Assembly (NCBI RefSeq): GCF_003957295.1
Contig: NZ_RQPJ01000014.1
Span: forward strand, 256,060 to 320,059
Direction: 5' to 3'
DNA length: 64,000 bases
DNA from: Arenibacter aquaticus
GTDB taxonomy: Bacteria > Bacteroidota > Bacteroidia > Flavobacteriales > Flavobacteriaceae
Numbering within the stretch: the stretch's first letter is position 1; every line of letters starts with the position of its first letter. Positions 15,874-24,842 of the stretch are shown here, in pieces. The notes beneath the pieces were generated by a model. That model was given only the letters and a program-made list of their open reading frames with translations. It made no database searches and was not told the origin of the DNA. A program made the translations under genes and the position numbers.

Positions 15874-18561
15874 TTACAGGTCATATTTTACGGTAAAAAG
15901 AACATATCTGGGCTGGATAAAATAAGAGGAGGTAGTAAAATACAATTCATTGGTACTGTCCCTGTTCAAGGTATCTGTTCCAAGTAGATTTGTTCCCTTA
16001 ACTCCAAACTCCCATGGGCTGTCCTTTTTCTGATAGGTAAGATTCCCCTCCAAAAAGCTGTAGGTATTGTCTATGGTATCTTCTTCATCCCTATATTTAT
16101 AATAATCATAATCCAAATTAAAAATAAAAGACTTTAAAAAGGTAGCGTACAATTTGGCATACGGCCTATTGGTGTAATAGGTGGTAGCCCTACCCCCGTT
16201 GTCATAGTTGTTTACCGTATACCTATACCCCAACTCCAAATTTGGTGCGTTCCTAAAATTGGTAGCCAAGGAAGATGTATAATTCTGGGTGAAGGATTCA
16301 GACTTTCTAGGCTCAAGATCAACTATGTTATTGGTAGCAGACCAATTGACATTGGCCCCAACAGAGGCTTTTATTTTACCAAAGGTACGCTGATACCTTC
16401 CGTTGGCACTTAAGGATTCGTCCTCCAAATTAGAGTTGATTGTACTACCAACCCTATTAATACCAATGATCTCAGAAGCACTTTTAAGGGCATCTATCCT
16501 CTTGGTATAGGTTACATTTCCAAATATATTTGTGAAATTAAACATATTAAAACTAAAAAAGTTCAAGGACAAATTATGATTTAAGGCACTCTCCAGATCC
16601 CTATTTCCAGAGTAAACAGAATTATAGTTGTTTAGGACATAAGCCTCCGCAAACTTAGTGATATCTGTAAAGGAGCGGGTTACCCGATAATTAAACCTAA
16701 TATTCTCTGATTTTTTAAGTTGTGCGTTGATATACAAATCGGGCAACAAAGCAGTAAGATCATCCTTTATTGTGCTACCTAGCTGACTGTTTTTGGCCCC
16801 ATATTGATGCAATGTCACCCCAGGATTAAAAGTAAAAATTCCAGCAATCACCTTGTAATGCAAGCCCAAATACAAATCTGAAATACTATAAGTTACGTCG
16901 TTGTTAAATTCAGGGTCCACAAAACCCAAGGAAGTGTCGTTATCCAAAATTTGAAAAATATTGGAATCAAAATTTTGATGGCTTTGCGTGGTTCCCAAAG
17001 TGAAATTTAAATTGCTTTTTAATCCGGTTACCCAATAGTAGTCCAACTTGGCATCTACCTTATTGGTAACGGTGTTTTTGCCCTGGTTAAGGTTGTAAAT
17101 ATCCTGCTCTTGATCTACTGGAAAAATATCGGTAAAGGCAAAATTATCGCGCATGGCCGTATAAAAAGGATCTTCATCCTGATAAATATGCTGGGCCTCA
17201 AAAGCAAATATATTCTTGGCATTCTCCGAAGTATAATAAATATTGGCATTCTGACTTACCGATACCGGTTTCTGCTTTTTTACTTCGGTAATCTCATCGG
17301 TAACATCGGAAACGGAGAGTACATTTTGCACTTCATCATCATCGGATTGCTTTAGCAGCACATCGTAATCAAATTGAAACCGATCATTGGGTTTGTAAAC
17401 CGAGCTAAATTTTGCCAATCCCAAATGCGCGGTTTGGTCCGTGGAAGTGGTAGCGTCTTCGGTTTCATTGGAAGAGATATAAACCCTTCGCGTTTGGTTT
17501 TCCATTAAGGTACCGGTATAGGAATAAATACCAAATCCACTAAGGTCCCAATTTTCTTTTGGGGAATAACTAAAATTCACCGCAGCAAACTTGGTATCTA
17601 TCTCCTTCGCCCTATTGTTCTGCAAGCTGGAAAGGCCTAGACCATCCCCTCCGATATCTATAGAACTCCCTCCTCTTGTCCCAAGGTTCCTAAAACCGCC
17701 GGTAAAATTCTGGTAATCCCTTCTATTAAAGGGTGCCTCCCCAATATTGTTAAGGTCTGTAATAATATTGATACTGTATTCCGGACTGTAATAAAATAGC
17801 TTAGGGTGCGCCAGATAGCTATCCTCTGTACCGTATCCTGCCGTTATCTCACCAAACCAAAAGCGTTTTTTTCCTTCTTTAAGTTTTATGTTAAGGGCCA
17901 CATTATCATTATCGTTTGTCAACCCCTTCATTTGGGTAACTTCATTATAATTTCGCAACACCTCTATTTTATCCAGTGCATTGGCCGGGATATTTTCTGC
18001 TGCCAATTTGGAATCCCCATCAAAGAAATCCTTTCCTTCCACCATTACCTTGGTTACCTGCTTGCCCTCTACCTCTATTTGTCCGTCATCATTTATCTCC
18101 ACTCCTGGCAAATTGGACAGCACATCCTTTAATTTTTTTTCGGTACCGTTAACAAAGGAGTCGGTATCGTAAACTATGGTATCACCCTTAACCGAAACTG
18201 GCATCTCATAAGTAACTTCCACCTCGTCCAACTGATTGGCCTGCTCATGCATTACAATATCCTTATCGGCATTGTTATCCGGTGCGGTAAAAGTAAATTC
18301 TTCGGTCTTAAACCCCAAATAACTAACGCGTACTTTGAAATTGCTGCCCGATTTTAGATTTAGCTTGTATTGTCCACTGTGGTTGGTAATGCCGTAGGAT
18401 TCCAAGGCGTTGGTTTCTGTATTTATAGCGATTACATTCGCCATATCAATTCCCACACCGGTCGTATCCTTAACAATTCCCGATAGGGTAATTTCTTGGC
18501 CATAAGCTGTTGATAACATTAAAAGCAGGGCCAACACTAAAAAAAAATTCTTTTTATACAT
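15874..18561 (-). CDS. TonB-dependent receptor-like outer membrane beta-barrel protein
   Basis: 895-residue outer membrane protein. A signal peptide (KKNFFLVLALLLMLSTAYGQ) precedes a CarboxypepD_reg-like domain (residues about 22-105, SGIVKDTTGVGIDMANV), a plug-like region (about 115-225, including LSNLPGVEINDDGQIEVEG and MVEGKDFFDGD), and a long C-terminal beta-barrel of alternating aromatic strands. This matches the Bacteroidota outer-membrane beta-barrel family (PF14905-like). No SusD partner is adjacent. Instead a GLPGLI-family gene lies 57 bp upstream on the same strand, a common pairing of unknown cargo. Substrate cannot be assigned. Confidence 0.85.
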   Translation of the reverse strand: MYKKNFFLVLALLLMLSTAYGQEITLSGIVKDTTGVGIDMANVIAINTETNALESYGITNHSGQYKLNLKSGSNFKVRVSYLGFKTEEFTFTAPDNNADKDIVMHEQANQLDEVEVTYEMPVSVKGDTIVYDTDSFVNGTEKKLKDVLSNLPGVEINDDGQIEVEGKQVTKVMVEGKDFFDGDSKLAAENIPANALDKIEVLRNYNEVTQMKGLTNDNDNVALNIKLKEGKKRFWFGEITAGYGTEDSYLAHPKLFYYSPEYSINIITDLNNIGEAPFNRRDYQNFTGGFRNLGTRGGSSIDIGGDGLGLSSLQNNRAKEIDTKFAAVNFSYSPKENWDLSGFGIYSYTGTLMENQTRRVYISSNETEDATTSTDQTAHLGLAKFSSVYKPNDRFQFDYDVLLKQSDDDEVQNVLSVSDVTDEITEVKKQKPVSVSQNANIYYTSENAKNIFAFEAQHIYQDEDPFYTAMRDNFAFTDIFPVDQEQDIYNLNQGKNTVTNKVDAKLDYYWVTGLKSNLNFTLGTTQSHQNFDSNIFQILDNDTSLGFVDPEFNNDVTYSISDLYLGLHYKVIAGIFTFNPGVTLHQYGAKNSQLGSTIKDDLTALLPDLYINAQLKKSENIRFNYRVTRSFTDITKFAEAYVLNNYNSVYSGNRDLESALNHNLSLNFFSFNMFNFTNIFGNVTYTKRIDALKSASEIIGINRVGSTINSNLEDESLSANGRYQRTFGKIKASVGANVNWSATNNIVDLEPRKSESFTQNYTSSLATNFRNAPNLELGYRYTVNNYDNGGRATTYYTNRPYAKLYATFLKSFIFNLDYDYYKYRDEEDTIDNTYSFLEGNLTYQKKDSPWEFGVKGTNLLGTDTLNRDSTNELYFTTSSYFIQPRYVLFTVKYDL

Positions 18562-18618
18562 CTATAATAATTAAAACACCAAAAGGATAAATTTGTAAGA
18601 AACTGTCTATGATACTTA

Positions 18619-19455
18619 TTAAGGCCTTCCCCCACCCCTTCTACCGCCTCCACCACGGAAATTCTCTCTCATTTCTGCCATCTTTTCCTTCGCAATTTTA
18701 TCATACTCCTTTTGGGTTACCTTTTTACCTCCATTGGGTGCTTTAATTTCTTTTCTATCTGCTGGGTTGATCACTAGTTTGGTACACAGTACAACCGTTA
18801 CGTCATCAGTAACCTCCAAGATCAAGCCTGGAAGCCCCCAATATTCCCCAGGTCCTTGACTCACCGGAATATCTGGGGTGTACCAGGCCACTATCTCTAC
18901 ATCCTTTTCAATAAACTCCTCTTCTTCCTTGTTTTCGGTATTTTCTCCCCTACGACGGAACATGGCCCTCATATTAGGCCTTTTTATACTTTTTATGGCC
19001 GTAGCCTTAAAAGCTGTATAATTCCCAATCTGCTTTGTTTCCCCTCCTAACTTCCAGTCCAATTGCGGCAATTCATCATCTACCATAAAAATTTTACCCA
19101 GCAGCTCATTCTTTACCTTATACCTTCCTTCTTTTACATCTTTATAATAATCCCCACCGGAAGGGTTCATCATTCCAAATCTTGATGGCCCCCTTCCGTT
19201 TCCTGGCTGCTCCAATTTTTCTTCTTCCTTATAAATAGACTGTGTTTTATCAAAGGTTAGTTTATAGGTACGCTCATTGGCATCCTTAATCCTTTGCATT
19301 ATCTGTTTCTTCCTATCCTCCGGCATCTGCCTACCGTCCAAATTAATATCAACAGATGTTTTACTGAAATAAGTAGCCTCACCCTGAAAGTCTTGAGCAT
19401 AAATACCCGTGATAGGGGTGATTAAAATCAGTAGCAAAAAAAGGTAATTTTTCAT
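18619..19455 (-). CDS. GLPGLI family secreted protein
   Basis: 278 residues from the ATG at 19455, chosen because it begins a signal peptide (MKNYLFLLLILITPITGIYA); the reading frame stays open for 59 codons further upstream without signal-like sequence. The family-naming motif appears as YWGLPGLILEV. The middle is charged (Lys/Glu-rich) and the C terminus is Gly/Arg-rich (GGGGRRGGG). GLPGLI proteins are periplasmic proteins of unknown function in Bacteroidota, often next to TonB-type barrels, as here. Co-transcription with the barrel gene is likely from the 57-bp gap. Confidence 0.85.
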   Translation of the reverse strand: MKNYLFLLLILITPITGIYAQDFQGEATYFSKTSVDINLDGRQMPEDRKKQIMQRIKDANERTYKLTFDKTQSIYKEEEKLEQPGNGRGPSRFGMMNPSGGDYYKDVKEGRYKVKNELLGKIFMVDDELPQLDWKLGGETKQIGNYTAFKATAIKSIKRPNMRAMFRRRGENTENKEEEEFIEKDVEIVAWYTPDIPVSQGPGEYWGLPGLILEVTDDVTVVLCTKLVINPADRKEIKAPNGGKKVTQKEYDKIAKEKMAEMRENFRGGGGRRGGGRP

Positions 19456-19653
19456 TTTGTTATTGTTTAATATTAAGCTTAAGACTACAAAGAAGTCTTT
19501 TGGTTTAATCCATACCTGAAAAAAAATCACCGTCCCATGGCATAGGTTTTTTATCGGATATTCATCCAAAGATTTTAACTTGCTCGCTATATCTTGTATA
19601 TTGCACCCCTTAATTAGAAGTATCCACAACACTAACCGTAATTACAGAGACCT

Positions 19654-20268
19654 ATGCATATCGCCGTTGCAGGAAATATTGGGGCTGGAAAAACTACCTT
19701 AACCAGATTATTGGCCAAACACTACCAATGGGAAGCTCAATTTGAAGATGTAGTTGACAATCCGTATTTAGACGACTTTTACAATCAAATGGAAAGATGG
19801 AGTTTTAATCTCCAGATATACTTTTTAAACAATAGGTACCGACAAATATTACAAATCAGAAAAAGTGGAAAAAACACTATTCAGGATCGTACCATTTATG
19901 AGGATGCCCATATTTTTGCTCCCAACCTGCACGCAATGGGACTCATGACCAATAGGGATTTTGACAATTACACCAGTCTTTTTGAGTTAATGGAAACCTT
20001 GGTACAACCTCCTGATTTGTTGATCTACCTACGGAGTTCCATCCCCAATTTGGTTAACCAAATACACAAAAGGGGGCGTGATTACGAAAATAGCATCTCC
20101 ATTGATTATTTAAGTAGGCTAAACGAGCGCTATGAAGCTTGGGCCCAAAGCTATAGCAAGGGCAACCTTCTGGTTATAGATGTGGACAAACTTAATTTTG
20201 TTGATATCCCTGAAGATCTGGGATTGGTTATCAACAAGATCGATGCCGAAATAAACGGCCTGTTCTAA
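19654..20268 (+). CDS. Deoxynucleoside kinase family protein
   Basis: 204-residue P-loop kinase of the dNK/dGK family that phosphorylates deoxynucleosides for salvage. Visible motifs are the Walker A GNIGAGKTT (residues 7-15), the substrate-binding ERW..N.QIYFLNNRY helix, the catalytic QDRTIYEDAHIF (DRS/DRT-type motif with the catalytic Glu just upstream in EDVVDNPYL), and the LID-like KRGRDYE. Which deoxynucleoside is used cannot be read off. It is transcribed divergently from the GLPGLI gene. Confidence 0.9.
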   Translation: MHIAVAGNIGAGKTTLTRLLAKHYQWEAQFEDVVDNPYLDDFYNQMERWSFNLQIYFLNNRYRQILQIRKSGKNTIQDRTIYEDAHIFAPNLHAMGLMTNRDFDNYTSLFELMETLVQPPDLLIYLRSSIPNLVNQIHKRGRDYENSISIDYLSRLNERYEAWAQSYSKGNLLVIDVDKLNFVDIPEDLGLVINKIDAEINGLF

Positions 20269-20361
20269 CACCCCCTGCTGCACTACCCCAATAAGGTAAA
20301 CCAAGCATAAGTCTAAAAAAACACCGGAACCAAAGCTAAACTTGCTGCTTTTCTCTTGTTC

Positions 20362-21627
20362 TTATAGGTGCCATGAGACAGGCCACAACCAAATTAAAAT
20401 TGCTCCGGCCACAATGGCAATCCCAAAGGAAATTGCAATCCATCTACCCAACTCCTTACTGCCCAACACCCGTGCCAACACTCCCTTAAAAGCAAGATTG
20501 GATAATGAGGCCAATAAAATAAGTCGCCAACCCGTTGCTGCATTCAGGGTATCGGTTTTAACCAGTTGGGACAGGGAAAGGGTAATGGCATCCACATCTG
20601 TCAGCCCACTAATTATAGCCACAATGTACAGAGCCTCATTCCCTAATTCCTCCTTGGCAAAGGCAACCGCCAATAATATAGCCCCATAAAGCAGGCCAAA
20701 AACCAAAGCACTCTTAAATTGGGCCGGATTACTAGGCTCTGGCATACTGTCATCTCCCGACTCCTTATTTATACTGTAGAACAGACCAACACATATAATG
20801 GCCATCACAACAAATTGCAATATTAGCGGCAAAAGCATAACCGGAATTTTGTCGGGTACCACCACCCCCACTTCCACCATTACCCTGACCAGGGCTATTG
20901 CCGAGGCCGTAGTAATAACAAAAGCGGCCATTTTACTTATTGATACCGTATCTGTTGTCTTTCTGGCATAACTAACTGTGGTAGCCGTACTACTGATCAA
21001 TCCTCCTAATATCCCATTAGAGATAATCCCAACTTTTTTCCCAACAAACTTGTATATAAAATATCCTAAAACACTTAGGCCTACTATAAGCGTTATCATC
21101 CACCATATATTCCTAGGATTCAATACTTGATAGGGACCAAAAGTCTTATCGGGCAAAATAGGAAGAATCACCAATGAAATCCCCGCAAAGGTCATTATGG
21201 CAGCGAAGTCCTTTTCCTTTAATTTATCTATTAAGCCATGAAGACTTTCCTTTATATACAGCAGTACAGACATTGAAGCTCCAATTATAACACCTACCAC
21301 CCTATCGCCTACGACCAAATAAGCTCCTATCGCAAACATAATCAAGGCAGCAACCTCGGTGGTTTGCCCCACATCCGGATCGCTAAAGGCCCTTAATTTT
21401 ATTATATTTGCCACAACCAATAAGGCGGTGAGTGCCAACCCCAGAATAGGCAGTATAAAAGGGTTTTGAAGATCCCTTGTCAGAAAACCTGCCAATACGC
21501 CCAAAATAGCGATTAGCGTAAAAGTCCTTACCCCAGCCATCTGATTATTTACCTTTTGACGCTGCAAACCAACCAAAAGACCAAGACCAAATGCAATTCC
21601 CAGGGTGGTTAAATCATGATAATCCAT
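20362..21627 (-). CDS. MgtC/SapB family membrane protein with DUF4010 domain
   Basis: 421 residues, almost entirely hydrophobic with about a dozen likely membrane spans. The N terminus (GIAFGLGLLVGLQRQK, then AGVRTFTLIAILG) matches the MgtC/SapB family signature. The C-terminal half corresponds to DUF4010 (GGLISSTATTVSYARK and ISGLTDVDAITLSLSQL). The function is unknown; Mg2+ homeostasis roles have been proposed for the family. It lies downstream of hppA on the same strand, separated by a terminator. Confidence 0.85.
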   Translation of the reverse strand: MDYHDLTTLGIAFGLGLLVGLQRQKVNNQMAGVRTFTLIAILGVLAGFLTRDLQNPFILPILGLALTALLVVANIIKLRAFSDPDVGQTTEVAALIMFAIGAYLVVGDRVVGVIIGASMSVLLYIKESLHGLIDKLKEKDFAAIMTFAGISLVILPILPDKTFGPYQVLNPRNIWWMITLIVGLSVLGYFIYKFVGKKVGIISNGILGGLISSTATTVSYARKTTDTVSISKMAAFVITTASAIALVRVMVEVGVVVPDKIPVMLLPLILQFVVMAIICVGLFYSINKESGDDSMPEPSNPAQFKSALVFGLLYGAILLAVAFAKEELGNEALYIVAIISGLTDVDAITLSLSQLVKTDTLNAATGWRLILLASLSNLAFKGVLARVLGSKELGRWIAISFGIAIVAGAILIWLWPVSWHL

Positions 21628-21651
21628 ATGATATTGCTATTACCCAATTAG

Positions 21652-21682
21652 AAAGTAAAAGCCCCGAACAACGGGGCTTTTA
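21652..21682 (-). terminator. Terminator after hppA
   Basis: GCCCCG/CGGGGC hairpin with a 5-base loop, flanked by TTTT on either strand, so it could work in both directions. It is 31 bp after the hppA stop codon. Confidence 0.85.
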
Positions 21683-21712
21683 AATATAATACCAAAATAT
21701 TGGTTCTGCAAC

Positions 21713-24130
21713 TTACTTCCTGATCTCGATTTTATCGATTACCACTTTTTCACCCTTCGCACCAGGTTTTGAAGCGCTACCCTCAATTGCCTCCAACTGG
21801 GCCTTTACCTCTTGCGCTGTACCTTTAATTCTCCTTTCTTGCGTTGTAGCCTTGCCGTTTATTGTTGTGGTATATGTTACAACTGCTTGGGCCAAATCTG
21901 TTGATTCTACCTGCATTTGCACTTCAACCTCTTGATTGGTTACCCCATTATCCACCGTATGTCCCCCTAATATTGGAGAAATAACCAACCCTATAAGACA
22001 GGTAAGTTTAATTAATATATTCATAGAAGGCCCAGAAGTATCCTTAAAAGGATCTCCAACCGTATCCCCGGTTACCGCAGCCTTATGGGCATCAGACCCC
22101 TTATAGGTCATTTCCCCGTTTATCTCCACTCCAGCTTCAAAAGATTTCTTAGCATTATCCCATGCCCCACCGGCGTTGTTTTGAAATATTGCCCAAAGCA
22201 CTCCGGAAACGGTAACACCGGCCATATAACCTCCCAACATTTCGGCTATCAATTGATTGTCACTCCCGTATACCAATTTTCCCAGGATAACAATGGCGAT
22301 AGGAAAACCTATGGTCAGAATTCCGGGCAACATCATCTCGCGCAAGGCGGCTTTGGTGGAGATATCCACACATCTCGCATAATTGGGCTTTCCTGTACCC
22401 TCCATGATCCCGGGTATCTCCTTAAACTGTCGGCGTACTTCATACACCATATCCATGGCCGCCTTACCAACAGAATTCATTGCCAGAGCAGAAAACACTA
22501 CGGGAATCATACCTCCTACAAACAGCATGGCCAATACAGGAGCTTTAAAAATGTTTATCCCGTCAATTCCCGTAAAGGTTACATAAGCTGCAAATAGCGC
22601 CAAAGACGTTAATGCAGCAGAAGCAATAGCAAAACCTTTACCAGTGGCAGCAGTAGTATTTCCTACCGAATCCAAAATATCGGTACGCTCCCTGACAATG
22701 GGTTCCTGTTCGCTCATTTCTGCGATACCCCCAGCATTATCTGAAATAGGCCCAAAGGCATCAATAGCCAACTGCATGGCCGTAGTTGCCATCATTGCAG
22801 ATGCCGCCAATGCAACCCCATAAAAACCAGCAAAAGCATAGGATGCCCAAATGGCAGCCGCAAACAAAAGAACGGTAGGGAAGGTAGAGATCATACCTGT
22901 TGCCAAACCGGCAATTACATTGGTTCCCGCACCTGTACTTGATTTTTGAACTATAGCCAGTACAGGTTTAGTTCCCAATCCCGTATAATATTCGGTAACC
23001 GAAGAGATTACCCCTCCTACTACCAAACCAATTACGGTGGCATAAAATACCCTAATAGATGAAATATCTTTTAAGCCTTCTCCAAAAAACTCCATTTGCA
23101 TAGTTTCGGGCAACATATATTTTACTAGGGCAAAGCAGGTAATCAAGGTAAGACCAATTGATACCCAGTTACCAACATTTAAGGCTCCCTGCACTTGTTT
23201 TTCTTTGGCATCATTGCTATTTATTTTAACCAACATGGTTCCAACAATTGAAAACAGTATCCCAAAACCAGCAATAGCCATAGGCAACAGAATGGGGCCA
23301 ATACCTCCAAAGACATCTTCTATTGCTCCGCCCATATCTTTTATAACGTAATTTCCAAGAACCATGGCAGCCAATACGGTAGCCACGTAGGAACCAAATA
23401 AATCTGCTCCCATACCGGCAACGTCCCCAACATTGTCCCCAACATTATCGGCAATAGTAGCAGGGTTTCTTGGGTCATCTTCCGGAATCCCGGCCTCAAC
23501 CTTCCCCACTAGATCCGCACCTACATCTGCTGCCTTGGTGTAGATTCCTCCACCCACTCTGGCGAACAAGGCGATAGATTCTGCTCCAAGAGAAAATCCT
23601 GCCAGTGTTTCAAGAACAATAGTCATGTCTTCGGTAGAAGTCCACGAACCGTTCATAAAAAATTGAAACAAGAGAATAAAAGCAGTGGTTAGACCCAAAA
23701 CGGCCAGGCCAGCTACCCCCAATCCCATAACCGTACCCCCACCAAAGGATATTTTAAGGGCCTCGGGCAAACTGGTACGTGCTGCCTGGGTAGTCCTAAC
23801 ATTGGTTTTTGTAGCGATCTTCATCCCCATATTTCCGGCCAAGGCAGAAAAAAATGCCCCAAAAATAAAAGCCACTACAATAAGAATATGTGTAGTGGGC
23901 ACTATAAAGGAAATTGCAGCCAGAGCAACACTGGCACCTATAACAAATAAGGTCAATAATTTATATTCGGCTTTTAAAAAAGCCAAGGCCCCCTCATAGA
24001 TATAATCCGAAATTTCTTTCATTTTACCATCCCCAGCATTTTGTTTTAATACCCAAGACCTTTTTACTGCCATATAAGCAAGACCAATTAATGCCATGAT
24101 AACTGGCAAATAAATAATTATTGATTCCAT
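21713..24130 (-). CDS. hppA: Membrane-bound ion-pumping pyrophosphatase
   Basis: Membrane pyrophosphatase that couples PPi hydrolysis to H+ and/or Na+ export, about 16 membrane spans. The PPi-binding signature [21 protein letters not shown] and the following [13 protein letters not shown] motif are intact. The [10 protein letters not shown] segment carries Ala at the position where K+-independent enzymes have Lys, which indicates the K+-dependent subfamily. Whether Na+ or H+ is pumped is not decided. The 805-residue protein has an unusual 82-residue soluble C-terminal tail (from about residue 724) beyond the last membrane helix. A soluble pyrophosphatase gene lies immediately upstream. Confidence 0.96.
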   Translation of the reverse strand: MESIIIYLPVIMALIGLAYMAVKRSWVLKQNAGDGKMKEISDYIYEGALAFLKAEYKLLTLFVIGASVALAAISFIVPTTHILIVVAFIFGAFFSALAGNMGMKIATKTNVRTTQAARTSLPEALKISFGGGTVMGLGVAGLAVLGLTTAFILLFQFFMNGSWTSTEDMTIVLETLAGFSLGAESIALFARVGGGIYTKAADVGADLVGKVEAGIPEDDPRNPATIADNVGDNVGDVAGMGADLFGSYVATVLAAMVLGNYVIKDMGGAIEDVFGGIGPILLPMAIAGFGILFSIVGTMLVKINSNDAKEKQVQGALNVGNWVSIGLTLITCFALVKYMLPETMQMEFFGEGLKDISSIRVFYATVIGLVVGGVISSVTEYYTGLGTKPVLAIVQKSSTGAGTNVIAGLATGMISTFPTVLLFAAAIWASYAFAGFYGVALAASAMMATTAMQLAIDAFGPISDNAGGIAEMSEQEPIVRERTDILDSVGNTTAATGKGFAIASAALTSLALFAAYVTFTGIDGINIFKAPVLAMLFVGGMIPVVFSALAMNSVGKAAMDMVYEVRRQFKEIPGIMEGTGKPNYARCVDISTKAALREMMLPGILTIGFPIAIVILGKLVYGSDNQLIAEMLGGYMAGVTVSGVLWAIFQNNAGGAWDNAKKSFEAGVEINGEMTYKGSDAHKAAVTGDTVGDPFKDTSGPSMNILIKLTCLIGLVISPILGGHTVDNGVTNQEVEVQMQVESTDLAQAVVTYTTTINGKATTQERRIKGTAQEVKAQLEAIEGSASKPGAKGEKVVIDKIEIRK

Positions 24131-24187
24131 TAGTTTGATTGTTTATAAAGTTATGTTACGGGCTAATGTAGTAAAATATGACAGAAT

Positions 24188-24222
24188 AAAAAAAGCAATA
24201 TTATTTCCATAATATTGCTTTT
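24188..24222 (-). terminator. Terminator after ppa
   Basis: Perfect 14-bp inverted repeat (AAAAGCAATATTAT and its complement) with a TTCC loop and a T-rich tail on the minus strand, 24 bp after the ppa stop. Confidence 0.85.
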
Positions 24223-24245
24223 CAACTTATTAACTAAAAAATGTT

Positions 24246-24776
24246 TTAGTACTTTATACTCACGTCTTTTACCGGAACATCACTATCCTTAAAACGTTGT
24301 ATACATTTGGCCACAATATCCTTGGCTTCCTGTATATCGCCCCAACCGCCAACATCAACTTTCTTCTTCTCCAAGTCTTTATAAACCTTGAAAAAATGTT
24401 CTATCTCTTTTATCAAGTGAGGATTAAGTTCATCAAGATTAGAGATTCTGTTCCATACAGGATCGGAAACAGGTACGCAGATAACTTTTTCATCCGGTCC
24501 TTTTTCATCGGTCATATGAAAAACGCCAATTGGCTTTACTTCCATTACGCAACCTGGGAAGGTTGCCTCTGTAACGAGAACGAGCACATCCAACGGATCT
24601 CCGTCCAAGGCCAAGGTTTCCGGGATAAACCCATAATCTGCCGGATACATCATGGATGAAAATATCATCCTATCATATCTAATCTTTTTTAGGTCAAAAT
24701 CGTATTCATACTTATTTCTGCTCCCCTTAGGGATCTCTATCAATACATCAAACGAGGTAATTTCTTCACTGCTCAT
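24246..24776 (-). CDS. ppa: Inorganic pyrophosphatase, family I
   Basis: Soluble Mg2+-dependent pyrophosphatase, 176 residues. The active-site signature DGDPLDVLVLV with its three metal-binding aspartates is clear, as are EIPKGSRNKYEYD near the N terminus and MYPADYGFIPET. It removes the PPi made by ATP sulfurylase, MetK and polymerases in the cytoplasm. It stands directly upstream of hppA but with a strong terminator between them, so the two pyrophosphatases are separately transcribed. Confidence 0.97.
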   Translation of the reverse strand: MSSEEITSFDVLIEIPKGSRNKYEYDFDLKKIRYDRMIFSSMMYPADYGFIPETLALDGDPLDVLVLVTEATFPGCVMEVKPIGVFHMTDEKGPDEKVICVPVSDPVWNRISNLDELNPHLIKEIEHFFKVYKDLEKKKVDVGGWGDIQEAKDIVAKCIQRFKDSDVPVKDVSIKY

Positions 24777-24842
24777 AGGTTATGTTTATTTTTCACATTT
24801 CTAAATTACAAATAATTATTAGGTACAGGGCATTTCTTATGC

